64,000 nucleotides of DNA, from positions 1,178,001-1,242,000 of the forward strand of contig NZ_CP042582.1 in the NCBI RefSeq assembly GCF_008728835.1, given 5' to 3'. Source of the stretch: Hypericibacter adhaerens (GTDB lineage Bacteria; Pseudomonadota; Alphaproteobacteria; Dongiales; Dongiaceae). Of this stretch, positions 9,021-18,309 are shown in pieces. The notes under the pieces were generated by a model. That model saw nothing but the letters and a program-made list of their open reading frames with translations, was not told where the DNA came from and did not search any database. Numbering within the stretch: the stretch's first letter is position 1; every line of letters begins with the position of its first letter. The position numbers were made by a program, and so were the translations under genes.

Positions 9021-10169
9021 ATGTCGCTGGTCTTCCAAGCCAACCGCATTCACTTCGGCCGCGGCGCCCTCGGCACTGCGCTCCATGCCGAAATCCGCCG
9101 GCACGATCTTCGCCGCTTCGTGATCCTCGCCGATCCGGCCGCCGCCGGCGGTCCGCTCGAGCGGCTGAAAGGCATCCTTCCCGCCGATATCGACGTGCTC
9201 CTGCTTTCCGACCAAGGCGGCGCAGCGGCGGAAGGCGCGCCCAGCGTTGCCGAGGTTCGAGAGCTGATCCGGCTCGAGGGTTGCGACACGCTGCTCGCCA
9301 TCGGGCATGAGGGCCTGATCAACCGAGCCAAGGTCGTGGCCCGCGGCACGCTGATCCCCGAGCTGCCCGCGCTGGCCGGCAAGGCCGCGCGGCCCGAATC
9401 CGCCGACCATGCGCCCTACCTGATCGCCGTTCCGGTCGATGCCGGTGCCATCGCGGCGCTGGGGCCGACCATCACGGTGCCGACCGACGATGGCGAGGTC
9501 TCGGCCATGTTCGATGCGGATTTCGTGCCGGATGCGTCGGTCTGCGATCCGGATTTCATCGCGGAGATGTCTTGCGCCCAGGGGATCGCCGTCGGCATGC
9601 ATATCGCGGCCGGGGGCGTCGAGGCCTATATGGCGCGCGGCGAGAATCCGCCGGCCGAAGCGCTGGCGCTCGCGGCGGTGCGGCGCAGCATCGTCTATCT
9701 GGAACAGGCGGCTGCGGGACATCCGCCGCCGGGCGGGACCCTGCTCATGGGGGCCGCGATCGAGGCGATGCTCGCGGCCTCGAAGGGCATGGGGGCCGCG
9801 CGCGCCATCGGCAACGCCATCGCCGGGCTCGTCAGCTGCGTGATCGAGCCCGGTGCCGTCAGCGCCGTGGTGCTGCCCGTCGTGCTCGATTTCAACGCCG
9901 GGGATCCGCACCCCGCCGGCATGCGCCTGACCGATCTGCTCTCGTTGCCCTTCGATATCAATCTATCGGTCTATTTCCGGCAGCTCGCACAACGCCTTGC
10001 CTTGCCGGATTCGCTGGCGGAACTCGGCGTCGACCGGCAGATGCTGCCCAGGCTGGCGCGCCGTGCCTTCCGGGATCCCAACACGGCGACCAACCCCGTC
10101 GCGGTCAGCGAGGGGGATTATGCGGCCATGCTGGTGCGGGCCGGCGGATTCGAGGAGCGAAGGGTCTAG
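9021..10169 (+). CDS. Iron-containing alcohol dehydrogenase-like protein with degenerate cofactor and metal sites
   Basis: 382 residues that align with group III (iron) alcohol dehydrogenases and maleylacetate reductases. The N-terminal IHFGRGALGTAL matches 'FG.G....L', and the C-terminal half keeps the family's helices. The functional motifs are altered. 'GGGS..D' reads GHEGLIN (95-101), 'GTGSE' reads AGAIA (141-145), the first metal-ligand helix 'GMDA..HAIEAY' reads GMHIAAGGVEAY (192-203), and the last-ligand segment 'HG' reads EPGAV (276-280). So most residues that bind NAD and metal appear lost. The start at 9021 fits the family N-terminus. It may be a non-catalytic, ligand-binding relative; an unusual active enzyme is possible. 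Confidence 0.75.
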   Translation: MSLVFQANRIHFGRGALGTALHAEIRRHDLRRFVILADPAAAGGPLERLKGILPADIDVLLLSDQGGAAAEGAPSVAEVRELIRLEGCDTLLAIGHEGLINRAKVVARGTLIPELPALAGKAARPESADHAPYLIAVPVDAGAIAALGPTITVPTDDGEVSAMFDADFVPDASVCDPDFIAEMSCAQGIAVGMHIAAGGVEAYMARGENPPAEALALAAVRRSIVYLEQAAAGHPPPGGTLLMGAAIEAMLAASKGMGAARAIGNAIAGLVSCVIEPGAVSAVVLPVVLDFNAGDPHPAGMRLTDLLSLPFDINLSVYFRQLAQRLALPDSLAELGVDRQMLPRLARRAFRDPNTATNPVAVSEGDYAAMLVRAGGFEERRV

Positions 10170-10383
10170 GGGGAGCGTGAGGAAGGCCTCGGGGGCCGTG
10201 GGCGCGGTTCTCCTCACCGGGGCTAGGGCGATACATGGAGTATTTTTCTTTTCCGAAGAGCCGGTCCATGGCTTGCCCGGCACCGGTTGTTCGGCATAGT
10301 TGTAGCCGCTGGTGGTCTCAAAATCCCCTCAACTTCAGAGGGTAAGCAATGCCCCGATCAAGAGGGCGCGGGAGGAACCAGGG

Positions 10384-11211
10384 ATGAGCAAGGCAGTCTC
10401 CATCATTCACGGCCCCTTCGGGCGGGTCGTGTTGTACCACATCGATCGGACCCTCATCGCCCATGCGCATCGGGAAGGGCATCTGCTCTTTCACGTGAGC
10501 GGGGCCAATTCGCGCGTCCGGATCAAGGACAAGGACCATATCGTCGGCCCGACGACCGGCGTGGCGGTCAATCCCTGGGAAGTCCATACCTACATCCCGG
10601 AAGTTCCGGCGGTCGGGCAGTATGCGCTGGTGCTCTATATCCGCGAGCCCTGGTTCACCGGCCACCGGCCCGGCGCCTATGACGCGTTGAATTTCGGCCG
10701 GCGCGAGTTCCGGATCACGCCCGAGATCGCGCTCCTGGTGAAGCATGTGGTGGGCAAGGTCTTGAGCGGCTCGGAGGACGAGACCATCGAGGCCATGCTC
10801 TACGAGCTCGCGGAAGCCTGCCGCTACAGCTCCCACCTGCATCTGCCGCAGCCCCAGCCGCTCGAGCTCAGGCTGGGGGTGAACGATTTCCGCGTCCGCA
10901 AATCGATCCGGCTCCTGTCCGACTGCCTCGATGCCGATATCGACATGAGCCAGGTGGCCTCGGAGGCGGGGCTTTCGCGGCCGCATTTCTTCAAGCTGTT
11001 CCATTCGCAGGTCGGGCTGCCGCCCAAGCTGTTCTGGAACACGATGCGGATCGAGCGGGCCTTCGTCGATCTGGTGCAGAGCGAGAAGAAGATCGCCGAT
11101 ATCGGCTTCGATCTGGGCTTCTCCTCGCAGAGCAGCTTCTCCCGCTTCTTCTGCCTCAATACCGGCATGGCGCCGACCGACTACCGCCGGGTCGGCCATC
11201 TGGTGCATTGA
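10384..11211 (+). CDS. AraC-family transcriptional regulator
   Basis: 275 residues. The N-terminal half (to about 150) looks like the cupin-type effector domain (HAHREGHLLFHVSGANSRVRIKDKDH, GVAVNPWEVHTYIP). The C-terminal 100 residues carry two helix-turn-helix units, with IDMSQVASEAGLSRPHFFKLFHSQVGLPPKLFWNTMRIERA and then KIADIGFDLGFSSQSSFSRFFCLNTGMAPTDYRR, the AraC signature. The ATG at 10384 follows GGAGG by 8 bases; the longer start at 10312 lacks such a site. It lies between the Fe-ADH-like gene and the Liv permeases and probably controls this cluster through the direct repeats at 7493-7523. Confidence 0.9.
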   Translation: MSKAVSIIHGPFGRVVLYHIDRTLIAHAHREGHLLFHVSGANSRVRIKDKDHIVGPTTGVAVNPWEVHTYIPEVPAVGQYALVLYIREPWFTGHRPGAYDALNFGRREFRITPEIALLVKHVVGKVLSGSEDETIEAMLYELAEACRYSSHLHLPQPQPLELRLGVNDFRVRKSIRLLSDCLDADIDMSQVASEAGLSRPHFFKLFHSQVGLPPKLFWNTMRIERAFVDLVQSEKKIADIGFDLGFSSQSSFSRFFCLNTGMAPTDYRRVGHLVH

Positions 11212-11338
11212 GCCGGGAACACGGCCCCGGGGCCGGAAGCCCCATGAAATCAGACGCCTTGCTATAGCCCGCTCTCCATACTCCCTTACTCTGGCTCCCG
11301 AATCTCGTGGCTGACGGCCTCGGGCCCCGGAGTTCGCG

Positions 11339-12367
11339 ATGAGCATGGCAGCGACATGGCAGCAATCGGCGCGGCGTCACCCCTACCGCCTCCTGCTGCT
11401 GCTCGTCCTGCTGCTGGCGCTCGCCTGGCTGTTCCTCGCCGTCTGGCCGCCGGGCTTCGAGGCCGTGTTCGGCAAGAAGAAGGTCTTCGTCAGCGCGGTG
11501 CTGAACGGCCTCACGCTGGGGAGTCTCTATTTCCTGGTCGCCTGCGGCTTCTCGTTGATCTTCGGGCTGATGAAGAACGTCAACCTGGCGCACGGTACGC
11601 TCTATCTATTCGGCGGCTATATCGGCTATGCGGTCCAGGACGCTACCGGTTCCTGGCTGCTCAGCATCTTCGCGGCCTTCGTCACGATGGCGGTGGCGGG
11701 TGCGCTGCTGCAGGTGACGGTGTTCCGCCGCCTCGAGGGCCAGGAGCTGCGGCAGGTGCTGATGACCATCGGCGTCGGGCTCTGCGTCGCCGATATCATG
11801 CTCTGGATCTGGGGCGGTGGCTTCTATCAGGTGTTGGCGCCCTCCTGGTCGAAGGGCGCCGTCGAGCTGCCCTTCGCCACCGCCGTGAACAGTTCGGGCG
11901 AGGTGATCTATCTCTCCTATTCCTTCATCCGACTGATCGTGCTGGCGGCCTCGGTGGCGCTCGGCATCGGGCTCTGGCTCCTGATCAATCGCACCAAGGT
12001 CGGGATGATGATCCGCGCCGGCGTCGATGACAGCACCATGCTGGCGGCGACCGGGGCTCGCGTGCAGATCCTCTTCATCGCCGTCTTCGCCTTCGGTGCC
12101 GGCCTCACCGGGATCGCCGGTGTCGTCGGCGGCACGTTGCAGTCGCTGGCGCCCGGTGAGGATGCGCGCTTCCTGCTGGCGTCGCTCGTGGTGGTGATCG
12201 TGGGCGGCATGGGCAGCATCACAGGCGCCGCCATCGGCGCGCTGCTGGTCGGTCTCGCCGAGCAACTTGGCTCGGTCTATGCCTCGACCTATGCGGTCCT
12301 CGTCACCTTCGTGATCATGGTCGCGGTGCTCGCCATCCGGCCGCAGGGAATCATGGGGCGGCGATGA
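11339..12367 (+). CDS. Branched-chain amino acid-type ABC permease, LivH class
   Basis: 342 residues with about eight membrane segments. It has an N-terminal hydrophobic helix (YRLLLLLVLLLALAWLFLAVW), LNGLTLGSLYFLVACGFSLIFGLMKNVNLAHGTLYLFGGYIGY, a LivH hallmark, and VVIVGGMGSITGAAIGALLVGLAEQL, the conserved ATPase-coupling region. An ATG at 11345 is an alternative start. The stop overlaps the LivM start by 4 bases. Confidence 0.92.
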   Translation: MSMAATWQQSARRHPYRLLLLLVLLLALAWLFLAVWPPGFEAVFGKKKVFVSAVLNGLTLGSLYFLVACGFSLIFGLMKNVNLAHGTLYLFGGYIGYAVQDATGSWLLSIFAAFVTMAVAGALLQVTVFRRLEGQELRQVLMTIGVGLCVADIMLWIWGGGFYQVLAPSWSKGAVELPFATAVNSSGEVIYLSYSFIRLIVLAASVALGIGLWLLINRTKVGMMIRAGVDDSTMLAATGARVQILFIAVFAFGAGLTGIAGVVGGTLQSLAPGEDARFLLASLVVVIVGGMGSITGAAIGALLVGLAEQLGSVYASTYAVLVTFVIMVAVLAIRPQGIMGRR

Positions 12368-13431
12368 GCGAGACCACGGCTCCCAACCCCATCGCGCTGC
12401 CTTCGCGCCGGACACGGCCCCAGCGGCTGGGACGGATCGAGCAGGGCATCGCCGGCATCCGCCCGGGTGCCTGGCTGACGGCCCTCGTCCTTCTGGTCAT
12501 GCCGGTCTTCGCCGACGACTTCTTCCAGTACCAGATCTTCGGCTGGACCTTCGTCTTCGGTACGATCGGCATGAGCTTCATGTTCCTCGCCGGCTATGGC
12601 GGGATGGTGTCGCTGGCACAGATGACCACGGCGGGCCTGTCGGGCTATCTGGTGGCGATCCTGGGCTCGAGCGCGTACGCCGATATCAGTCTCGGCTGGC
12701 CCTGGTGGGCCTTCGTGCCGGTCGCCATCCTGGCCGCCACCGTCTTCGGCACCCTCGTCGGCATCATTGCGATCCGCACGCAGGGCATCTACATGATCAT
12801 GATCACCCTCGCGATCGCGGCGGCGTTCTACTACTTCTGCAACCAGAATCTCGAGGTCTTCAACGGCCAGCGCGGGTTCAATTCGGTCCTGCCGCCGCAG
12901 GTGCTGGGGGTCGACTGGCACCGGCCCACGCCTTTCTACTACCTCTCGCTGGGCGTGGCGGCGGCGGCTTTCGGGCTCACCCGGTTCCTTTCGCGCTCGA
13001 CCTTCTGCCTCGCGGTCAAGGGCGTGCGCGACGATCCGCGGCGCATGGCGTCGCTGGGATTCAGCGTCCCGCTGCTGCGCATCCTGGCCTTCGCCTATGC
13101 CTCCTTCATCGCCGCCGTCGCCGGCATCCTGGTGGTCTGGTTCAACGGCCAGATCTCGCCGGGAACCGCATCGGTCAATGCCGCCATCGACATCCTGGTG
13201 ATCGCGGTCGTGGGCGGCCTCGGCCATCCGATCGGGCCCTATATCGGTGCCTTGGTCTTCATCCTGCTGCGCACCTTCGCGATCGACCTGTTCCATCTGC
13301 TGGGCTTCACCAGCCTGCGCTTCAACCTGCTGGTCGGGGTCGGCTTCCTCGCCATCGTCGCCTTCTCCCCGGACGGGGTCATCGGCCTGTGGCAGCGCTG
13401 GCGCGGCTCGATCCTGCGCCCGCGGCGTTGA
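12364..13431 (+). CDS. Branched-chain amino acid-type ABC permease, LivM class
   Basis: 355 residues overlapping LivH by ATGA. Typical LivM features are SFMFLAGYGGMVSLAQMTTAGLSGYLVAILG, GIIAIRTQGIYMIMITLAIAAAFYYF, VKGVRDDPRRMASLGFSVPLLRILAFAYASFIAAVAGIL, and ISPGTASVNAAIDILVIAVVGGLGHPIGPYIGA. It forms the heterodimeric channel with LivH. The ATPase gene follows after 20 bases. Confidence 0.92.
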   Translation: MSETTAPNPIALPSRRTRPQRLGRIEQGIAGIRPGAWLTALVLLVMPVFADDFFQYQIFGWTFVFGTIGMSFMFLAGYGGMVSLAQMTTAGLSGYLVAILGSSAYADISLGWPWWAFVPVAILAATVFGTLVGIIAIRTQGIYMIMITLAIAAAFYYFCNQNLEVFNGQRGFNSVLPPQVLGVDWHRPTPFYYLSLGVAAAAFGLTRFLSRSTFCLAVKGVRDDPRRMASLGFSVPLLRILAFAYASFIAAVAGILVVWFNGQISPGTASVNAAIDILVIAVVGGLGHPIGPYIGALVFILLRTFAIDLFHLLGFTSLRFNLLVGVGFLAIVAFSPDGVIGLWQRWRGSILRPRR

Positions 13432-13451
13432 GCGCCGGCGGATCGCGACCG

Positions 13452-14243
13452 ATGGACGCCGTCATGCAAGCCGAACCTGAAGCCTTCGCCCGGGGCCTCG
13501 AGAACGCGCTCGACCTGGAGATGGTGACGCGCATGTTCGGCGCGCTGGCGGCGCTCTCCAACGTCTCGCTCTCGGTCAGGCCCGGCGAGCGGCGCGCGGT
13601 GCTGGGGTCGAACGGCGCCGGCAAGACCACGCTCTTCAACTGCATCACCGGCGATTTCCTGCCGACGTCCGGCACCATCCGCTTTTTCGGCGAGGACGTG
13701 ACCGAGTTTCCGCCCCAGGAGCGCGTGCGGCGCGGCTTGCGGCGCACCTACCAGACCTCGCTCCTGTTCAAGAAGCTGACGGTGCGGGAGAACGTGCATC
13801 TGGCCTGCCGCGGCGTATCGCGCCAGCGCTTCTCGTTCTTCCCGTCGCGGCGCGACGACGTGCTGATCGCGGCGGCCGAGAAGCTGGTCGAGGCGGTACA
13901 TCTGACATCGGCCAAGGACAAGATCGTGGCCGATCTGAGCCATGGCCAGCAGCGCCAGCTCGAGATCGCGATGGCCCTGGCGGGGGCGCCGCGCCTCATC
14001 CTGTTCGACGAGCCCGCGGCCGGCCTTTCGCCGGCGGAACGCCAGGACCTGGTGGCGATCCTGACCTCGCTGCCGGCCCATATCGGCTTCATCATCATCG
14101 AGCACGACATGGATGTGGCGCTGCGCGTCGCCGAGAGCGTGACGGTGATGCATGACGGGCGGATCTTCAAGGAAGGCGCTCCGCGCGAGATCGAGGCGGA
14201 CGAGGAGGTCCAGGAGCTCTATCTGGGAGGCGAGGATGGCTGA
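13452..14243 (+). CDS. Branched-chain amino acid-type ABC ATPase, LivG class
   Basis: 263 residues. It has Walker A GSNGAGKTTLFNCITGDF, Q-loop TYQTSLLFKKLTVRENV, signature LSHGQQRQLEIAMAL, Walker B LILFDEPAAGLSPAERQDLV, and the H-loop in IIIEHDMDVAL. The C-terminus (EIEADEEVQELYLGG) is the standard LivG ending. The ATG at 13452 gives a normal LivG length. The last 8 bases overlap the start of the LivF fusion gene and contain its ribosome-binding site (GGGAGG). Confidence 0.92.
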   Translation: MDAVMQAEPEAFARGLENALDLEMVTRMFGALAALSNVSLSVRPGERRAVLGSNGAGKTTLFNCITGDFLPTSGTIRFFGEDVTEFPPQERVRRGLRRTYQTSLLFKKLTVRENVHLACRGVSRQRFSFFPSRRDDVLIAAAEKLVEAVHLTSAKDKIVADLSHGQQRQLEIAMALAGAPRLILFDEPAAGLSPAERQDLVAILTSLPAHIGFIIIEHDMDVALRVAESVTVMHDGRIFKEGAPREIEADEEVQELYLGGEDG

Positions 14244-16416
14244 CCGTCCGCTTCCCGCCGGCACCGCGGCGCCGATCCTTCAGGTCAGCGGCCTCAACGT
14301 CCATTACGGGCAGTCCCACGCGCTCCAGGGCGTCAATCTGAGCCTGCGCTCGGGCGTGCTGGCGGTGGTCGGCCGCAACGGCATGGGCAAGACCACGCTC
14401 TGCAAGGCGATCATGGGGATCGTCAAAACCACGAGCGGGTCGGTCCGGTTCGCCGGCGAGGAACTGATCGGCCAGTCCGCGGCGCAGATCGCGCGCAAGG
14501 GGATCGGCTATGTGCCGCAAGGCCGCCGGCTCTGGCCGAGCCTGACGGTCGACGAGCATCTGCGCCTGAGCAAGGTCGCGAAGCCGCAGGCCTGGTCGAT
14601 CGAGCGCATCTACGACACCTTCCCGCGGCTGGCCGAGCGCCGCCAACACGGCGGTGCGCAGCTTTCGGGCGGCGAGCAGCAGATGCTGGCGATCTCGCGC
14701 GCCCTGCTGCTGAACCCGCGCCTCCTGGTCATGGACGAGCCGACCGAGGGGCTGGCGCCCGTCATCGTCCAGCAGGTCCGCGACATGCTGATCGGGCTCG
14801 CCCGCCAGGGCGAGATCTCGGTGCTGCTGATCGAGCAGAATATCGGCATTGCCACCGCCGTGTCGGAACGCGTGGCCATCATGGTCAATGGCCGCATCAA
14901 CCGCATCGTCGATGCCAAGGCGCTGGCAGCCGACCGGCTGCTGCAGCAGCGCCTCCTGGGCGTGGGCCAGCATGCCCATGACGAGGATCTGGCGCCGGAG
15001 CCCGAGACCGAGCCGGCCGGGGCTCCGTTGGAGGCGGAGGCCGTTCCGCCGGCCACGGCTCTGCCGGAACGCCGGGATAAGAGACGCGCGGGCCCGGCGG
15101 CAAAGGCGGGACCGTCGATACCGGCGAGCGCCCCCGGCAGCGCCCGGCTGATGGAGCTGCGCCGTCCGGCGGCCGGATCGGAGAATGTCATTCTCGCCGG
15201 CGCGCTCGACCGGCACGAGGCGGCGTTGCGCCATCTGCGCGAGATCCTGCGCGACCAGGGAATCCAGGTCCGCCTCGCGGATCTCTCGGCGCGGGGGCGG
15301 GCCTTCGCCTGCGACGTGACGGCGAACCAGATTGCGATCCATCACCCACGAGGCTCGGCCGCCGTCTTCGTCGCCGACGAGGCCCAGGCCGCCGATGCCA
15401 TGGCCGAGGCCTTCCGCGTCTGGCTCCAAACCCAGCAGGGCATCGCCGGCGTGATCGTTGCCGGCGGCCATGCGGTGGCGGGGATCGCGACGGAGGGAAT
15501 GCGGGCGTTGCCCATCGGCCTGCCCAAGCTCCTGATCACCAGCGCGGCACCGGACAGCCTGGCCGACAGCGGTGCCACCGACGTCACGCTGCTGCATTCT
15601 GTGGCCCATCTCGACAGCGTCAATGCGGTGACCCGCGACGTTCTCGGCAACGGGGCCCGCGCCTTCGCCGGCATGGTCAAGGGACGCAAGGCCGGCGGTG
15701 CGGCGCGCCCCGAGGCCCGGCGCCCGCCGCCGGCGATCGGCCTGACCCTGACACCGACGACACGTGCCGGCGCCGATCGCGTCCGGCGGCAATTGGAGCC
15801 CGATCACGACAGCGTGCTGTTCGATGCGATGGGCGGTGGCGGGCGGGCGATGGCGCGGCTGGCCGAGGAGGGGCGGCTCGCCGGCCTGCTCGATATCGCC
15901 ACCGGCGATGTGGCACCGCTCGTTGCCGGCGGCGAGGAGCGCGAGATCGAGGATCGTTTCCGTTCCCTCGCGCGGTCGGGCCTGCCTTATGTCGGCAGTT
16001 GCGGCGGCCTCGATGCCGCCGCCTTCGGCGCGATCGATTCCGTACCGACGCGCTTCCGCCATCGCAATCTCCATCGCCTGGCGCCGGGCTTGAGCCTGAT
16101 GCGCCTCAATGCCGCCGACGGCGCCGTTCTCGGCTGCTGGATCGGCGAGCGCCTCAACCGGATGACGGGGCCGATGCTGTTCCTGCTGCCGGAAGGCGGG
16201 CTTTCCGCGCTCGATGCGCCGGGTCAGCCCTTCCACGATCCGGAGGCCGACCGCGCCCTGTTCGCGGCGATCGAGAGCACGGTCCACCCGGGATCGGATC
16301 GGCAGGTCCGGCGGCTGCCGTATCACATCAACGAGGCCGGCTTCGCCGCAGCAGCGGTCGAGGCGTTCACGGCGATCGAAGGAAGAAGGACCGCCACCAG
16401 GCGGGCGGTGGGCTAG
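14236..16416 (+). CDS. LivF-class ABC ATPase fused to a divergent Tm-1-like (UPF0261) domain
   Basis: 726 residues, about three times the length of LivF. Residues 1-245 are a complete LivF: Walker A GRNGMGKT (46-53), signature LSGGEQQM (143-150), Walker B LLVMDEP (163-169) and LLIEQN. A Pro/Ala/Glu-rich linker (about 246-312) leads to a Tm-1-like ATP-binding module. It is recognised by GVIVAGG...G.A...MRALPIGLPKLLITS (403-436), LDSVNAVTRDVLGNGARAFAGM (459-480), IGLTLTPTT...VR..LE..HDSVLFDAMGGGGRAM (501-539) and LLDIATGDVA (551-560). Family signatures as I remember them ('TLDTKG', 'GGSGGT', 'TMFGVTTP', 'HATGTGGRAME', 'LDITTTE') are recognisable but altered, so nucleotide binding may be changed. 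No TIM-barrel partner gene of this family is nearby. Confidence 0.85.
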   Translation: MADRPLPAGTAAPILQVSGLNVHYGQSHALQGVNLSLRSGVLAVVGRNGMGKTTLCKAIMGIVKTTSGSVRFAGEELIGQSAAQIARKGIGYVPQGRRLWPSLTVDEHLRLSKVAKPQAWSIERIYDTFPRLAERRQHGGAQLSGGEQQMLAISRALLLNPRLLVMDEPTEGLAPVIVQQVRDMLIGLARQGEISVLLIEQNIGIATAVSERVAIMVNGRINRIVDAKALAADRLLQQRLLGVGQHAHDEDLAPEPETEPAGAPLEAEAVPPATALPERRDKRRAGPAAKAGPSIPASAPGSARLMELRRPAAGSENVILAGALDRHEAALRHLREILRDQGIQVRLADLSARGRAFACDVTANQIAIHHPRGSAAVFVADEAQAADAMAEAFRVWLQTQQGIAGVIVAGGHAVAGIATEGMRALPIGLPKLLITSAAPDSLADSGATDVTLLHSVAHLDSVNAVTRDVLGNGARAFAGMVKGRKAGGAARPEARRPPPAIGLTLTPTTRAGADRVRRQLEPDHDSVLFDAMGGGGRAMARLAEEGRLAGLLDIATGDVAPLVAGGEEREIEDRFRSLARSGLPYVGSCGGLDAAAFGAIDSVPTRFRHRNLHRLAPGLSLMRLNAADGAVLGCWIGERLNRMTGPMLFLLPEGGLSALDAPGQPFHDPEADRALFAAIESTVHPGSDRQVRRLPYHINEAGFAAAAVEAFTAIEGRRTATRRAVG

Positions 16417-16522
16417 CGATGCTGGGGATCGCGGGCACCGCCGGGACATTCGCAGGCATCGTTCCCTTGCGGGCGCCGGGCTGCCGGTGCTGCGGGGGAG
16501 CGAAGCCGGTTCGGGAGGGAGC

Positions 16523-18283
16523 ATGAGTGGCGAGCTGATCGGTTCAATCGTCTCGTGGCTGATCGCCGCGATCGTGGTCGTCGCGATCGTGGTCTATCTG
16601 CTCAACTGGCTCTACCGGCGCTCCTCGAAGGAGGTCGCCTTCGTGCGCACCGGCTTCGGCGGCGAGCGGGTGGTGATCGACGGCGGCGCCTTCGTCATCC
16701 CGATCCTGCATCAGGTGACCGACGTCAACATGAACGTGCTGCAGCTCCGCGCGGCACGCGAGAACGAGGAGGCGCTCATCACCAAGGACCGGATGCGGGT
16801 CGATATCGAGGCCGATTTCTATGTCCGGGTCTCGTCCGACAAGCGCGCGGTGGCGGCCGCGGCCTCGACGCTGGGCCGGCGCACGCTCGAGCCCGAGCGG
16901 CTGAACGCGCTCCTCGACGGCAAGCTGGTCTCGGCGCTGCGCATCGCGGCCGCCGCCATGACCATGGAAGAGATGCACGAGAAGCGTGGCGACTATATCC
17001 AGCGCGTCCGCACCACCATGACCGACGCGCTGGCCCAGAACGGCCTCGAGCTCGAGACTGTGGCGATCATCGGGCTCGACCAGACCGAGCTCGGCTTCTT
17101 CAACCCGGCCAACCGGTTCGACGCCGAGGGCTTGACCAACCTGATCCAGGAGACCGAGGCGCGCCGCAAGCTGCGCAACGATATCGAGCAGGAGACCATG
17201 ATCCAGATCCGCCTGCGCAATCTCGAGGCCGAGAAGCGGGCGCTCGATATCGAGCAGGAGGCCGAGATGGCGCGGCTCGCGCAGCAGCGCGAAGTCGAGG
17301 TGCGCCGGGCCGAACAGCGCGCCGAGGTGGCGCGCGACCGCGCCGCCCAGGAGGCGCTCGCCCAGCAGGCCGAGATCGCGGCCCATGAAGAGACGGAGCG
17401 GGTCCGGATCGAACGCGACCTGTCCCTGACCCGCGCCCGGATCGCCAAGGAGCTGGAGTCCGAGCGCATCGATATCGAACGGTCCCGCAACCTCGACCAG
17501 TCGCGTATCGAGGCGCGGCTGACGACCGAGACGGCGCGATTGTCCTCGGAGCGCTCGCTCGACGAGGCCCGCATCGGCCGCGAGCTCGAGCTGCACCGGC
17601 TCGAGATCGGCCGCGAGCGCAGCGTCGAGGAGGCCGATATCGAGCGCCAGGCTGCGATCCATATGAAGTCGCTCGAGCGCTATGCCGCCCAGGTCAAGGC
17701 CGAGGCGGCGCATGCGCAAGCGGCGCAGGCGGAGGAAAACGTCTCGACCGTGCGCGAGATCGAATCCGTCAACCGCCGCCGGCAGGCGGAGGTCGTCATC
17801 GCCGAGAAGGAGGCCGAGCAGACGCGCATCCTGGCCGCGGCCGAGCAGTTCCGCTCGCAGATCGTGGCCGAGGCCCAGCGCCTGGTGAACGAGGCCGAGA
17901 ACGTGCTGAGCGACAACGCCCGCATTTCTCTCTACCGCAAGCAACTCCTCGAGCATGCCGAGGGCATCATCCGCGAGAGCGTGCGGCCGATGGAGAAGAT
18001 CGACGGCATCCGCATCGTGCAGTTCGACGGTCTCACGGGCAGCGGGCGCGGTGGCGGCGAGCCCAATGGCAGCCTGACCGACGAGGTGATCGATTCGGCC
18101 CTGCGCTACCGCGTCCAGGCGCCCATGCTCGACGGCATCCTCAAGGAGATCGGTTTCGAGGGCGGCAGCATCGCCAAGATGGGCGGGTTGATCCGCGAGG
18201 CGCGCGATCTCGAATCGATCCGCAAGGATGTCGAGCGGCGGGCTCCCTCCAAGGATGCCGGCGGCTCGTCGGAGGGCGCGTGA
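16523..18283 (+). CDS. Flotillin/SPFH-domain membrane scaffold protein (YqiK-like)
   Basis: 586 residues. One N-terminal membrane helix (LIGSIVSWLIAAIVVVAIVVYLLNWLY) is followed by an SPFH/PHB domain (about 35-230: EVAFVRTGFGGERVVIDGGAFVIPILHQV, LITKDRMRVDIEADFYVRV). A long, charged coiled coil (about 240-500) contains repeated 'R-IE-E--RS-D-SRI' units, and a flotillin-type C-terminus follows. Flotillins assemble into membrane microdomains that gather transporters and signalling proteins. The ATG at 16523 follows GGGAGGGA. It sits between the LivF fusion and the lactonase fusion on the same strand, which suggests it organises this transporter in the membrane. That role is inferred. Confidence 0.9.
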   Translation: MSGELIGSIVSWLIAAIVVVAIVVYLLNWLYRRSSKEVAFVRTGFGGERVVIDGGAFVIPILHQVTDVNMNVLQLRAARENEEALITKDRMRVDIEADFYVRVSSDKRAVAAAASTLGRRTLEPERLNALLDGKLVSALRIAAAAMTMEEMHEKRGDYIQRVRTTMTDALAQNGLELETVAIIGLDQTELGFFNPANRFDAEGLTNLIQETEARRKLRNDIEQETMIQIRLRNLEAEKRALDIEQEAEMARLAQQREVEVRRAEQRAEVARDRAAQEALAQQAEIAAHEETERVRIERDLSLTRARIAKELESERIDIERSRNLDQSRIEARLTTETARLSSERSLDEARIGRELELHRLEIGRERSVEEADIERQAAIHMKSLERYAAQVKAEAAHAQAAQAEENVSTVREIESVNRRRQAEVVIAEKEAEQTRILAAAEQFRSQIVAEAQRLVNEAENVLSDNARISLYRKQLLEHAEGIIRESVRPMEKIDGIRIVQFDGLTGSGRGGGEPNGSLTDEVIDSALRYRVQAPMLDGILKEIGFEGGSIAKMGGLIREARDLESIRKDVERRAPSKDAGGSSEGA

Positions 18284-18309
18284 GCGGCCGGTAGAGAGGA
18301 GGGAAGGCG

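Noticed and set aside
7422-9911. 829-codon minus-strand open frame
   Set aside because: Antisense to the Liv-type binding protein and the Fe-ADH-like gene; no domain is recognisable.
14236-14960. No His in the H-loop of the LivF part (LLIEQN)
   Set aside because: LivF proteins normally have Gln there; the second LivF at 23031 has the same sequence.
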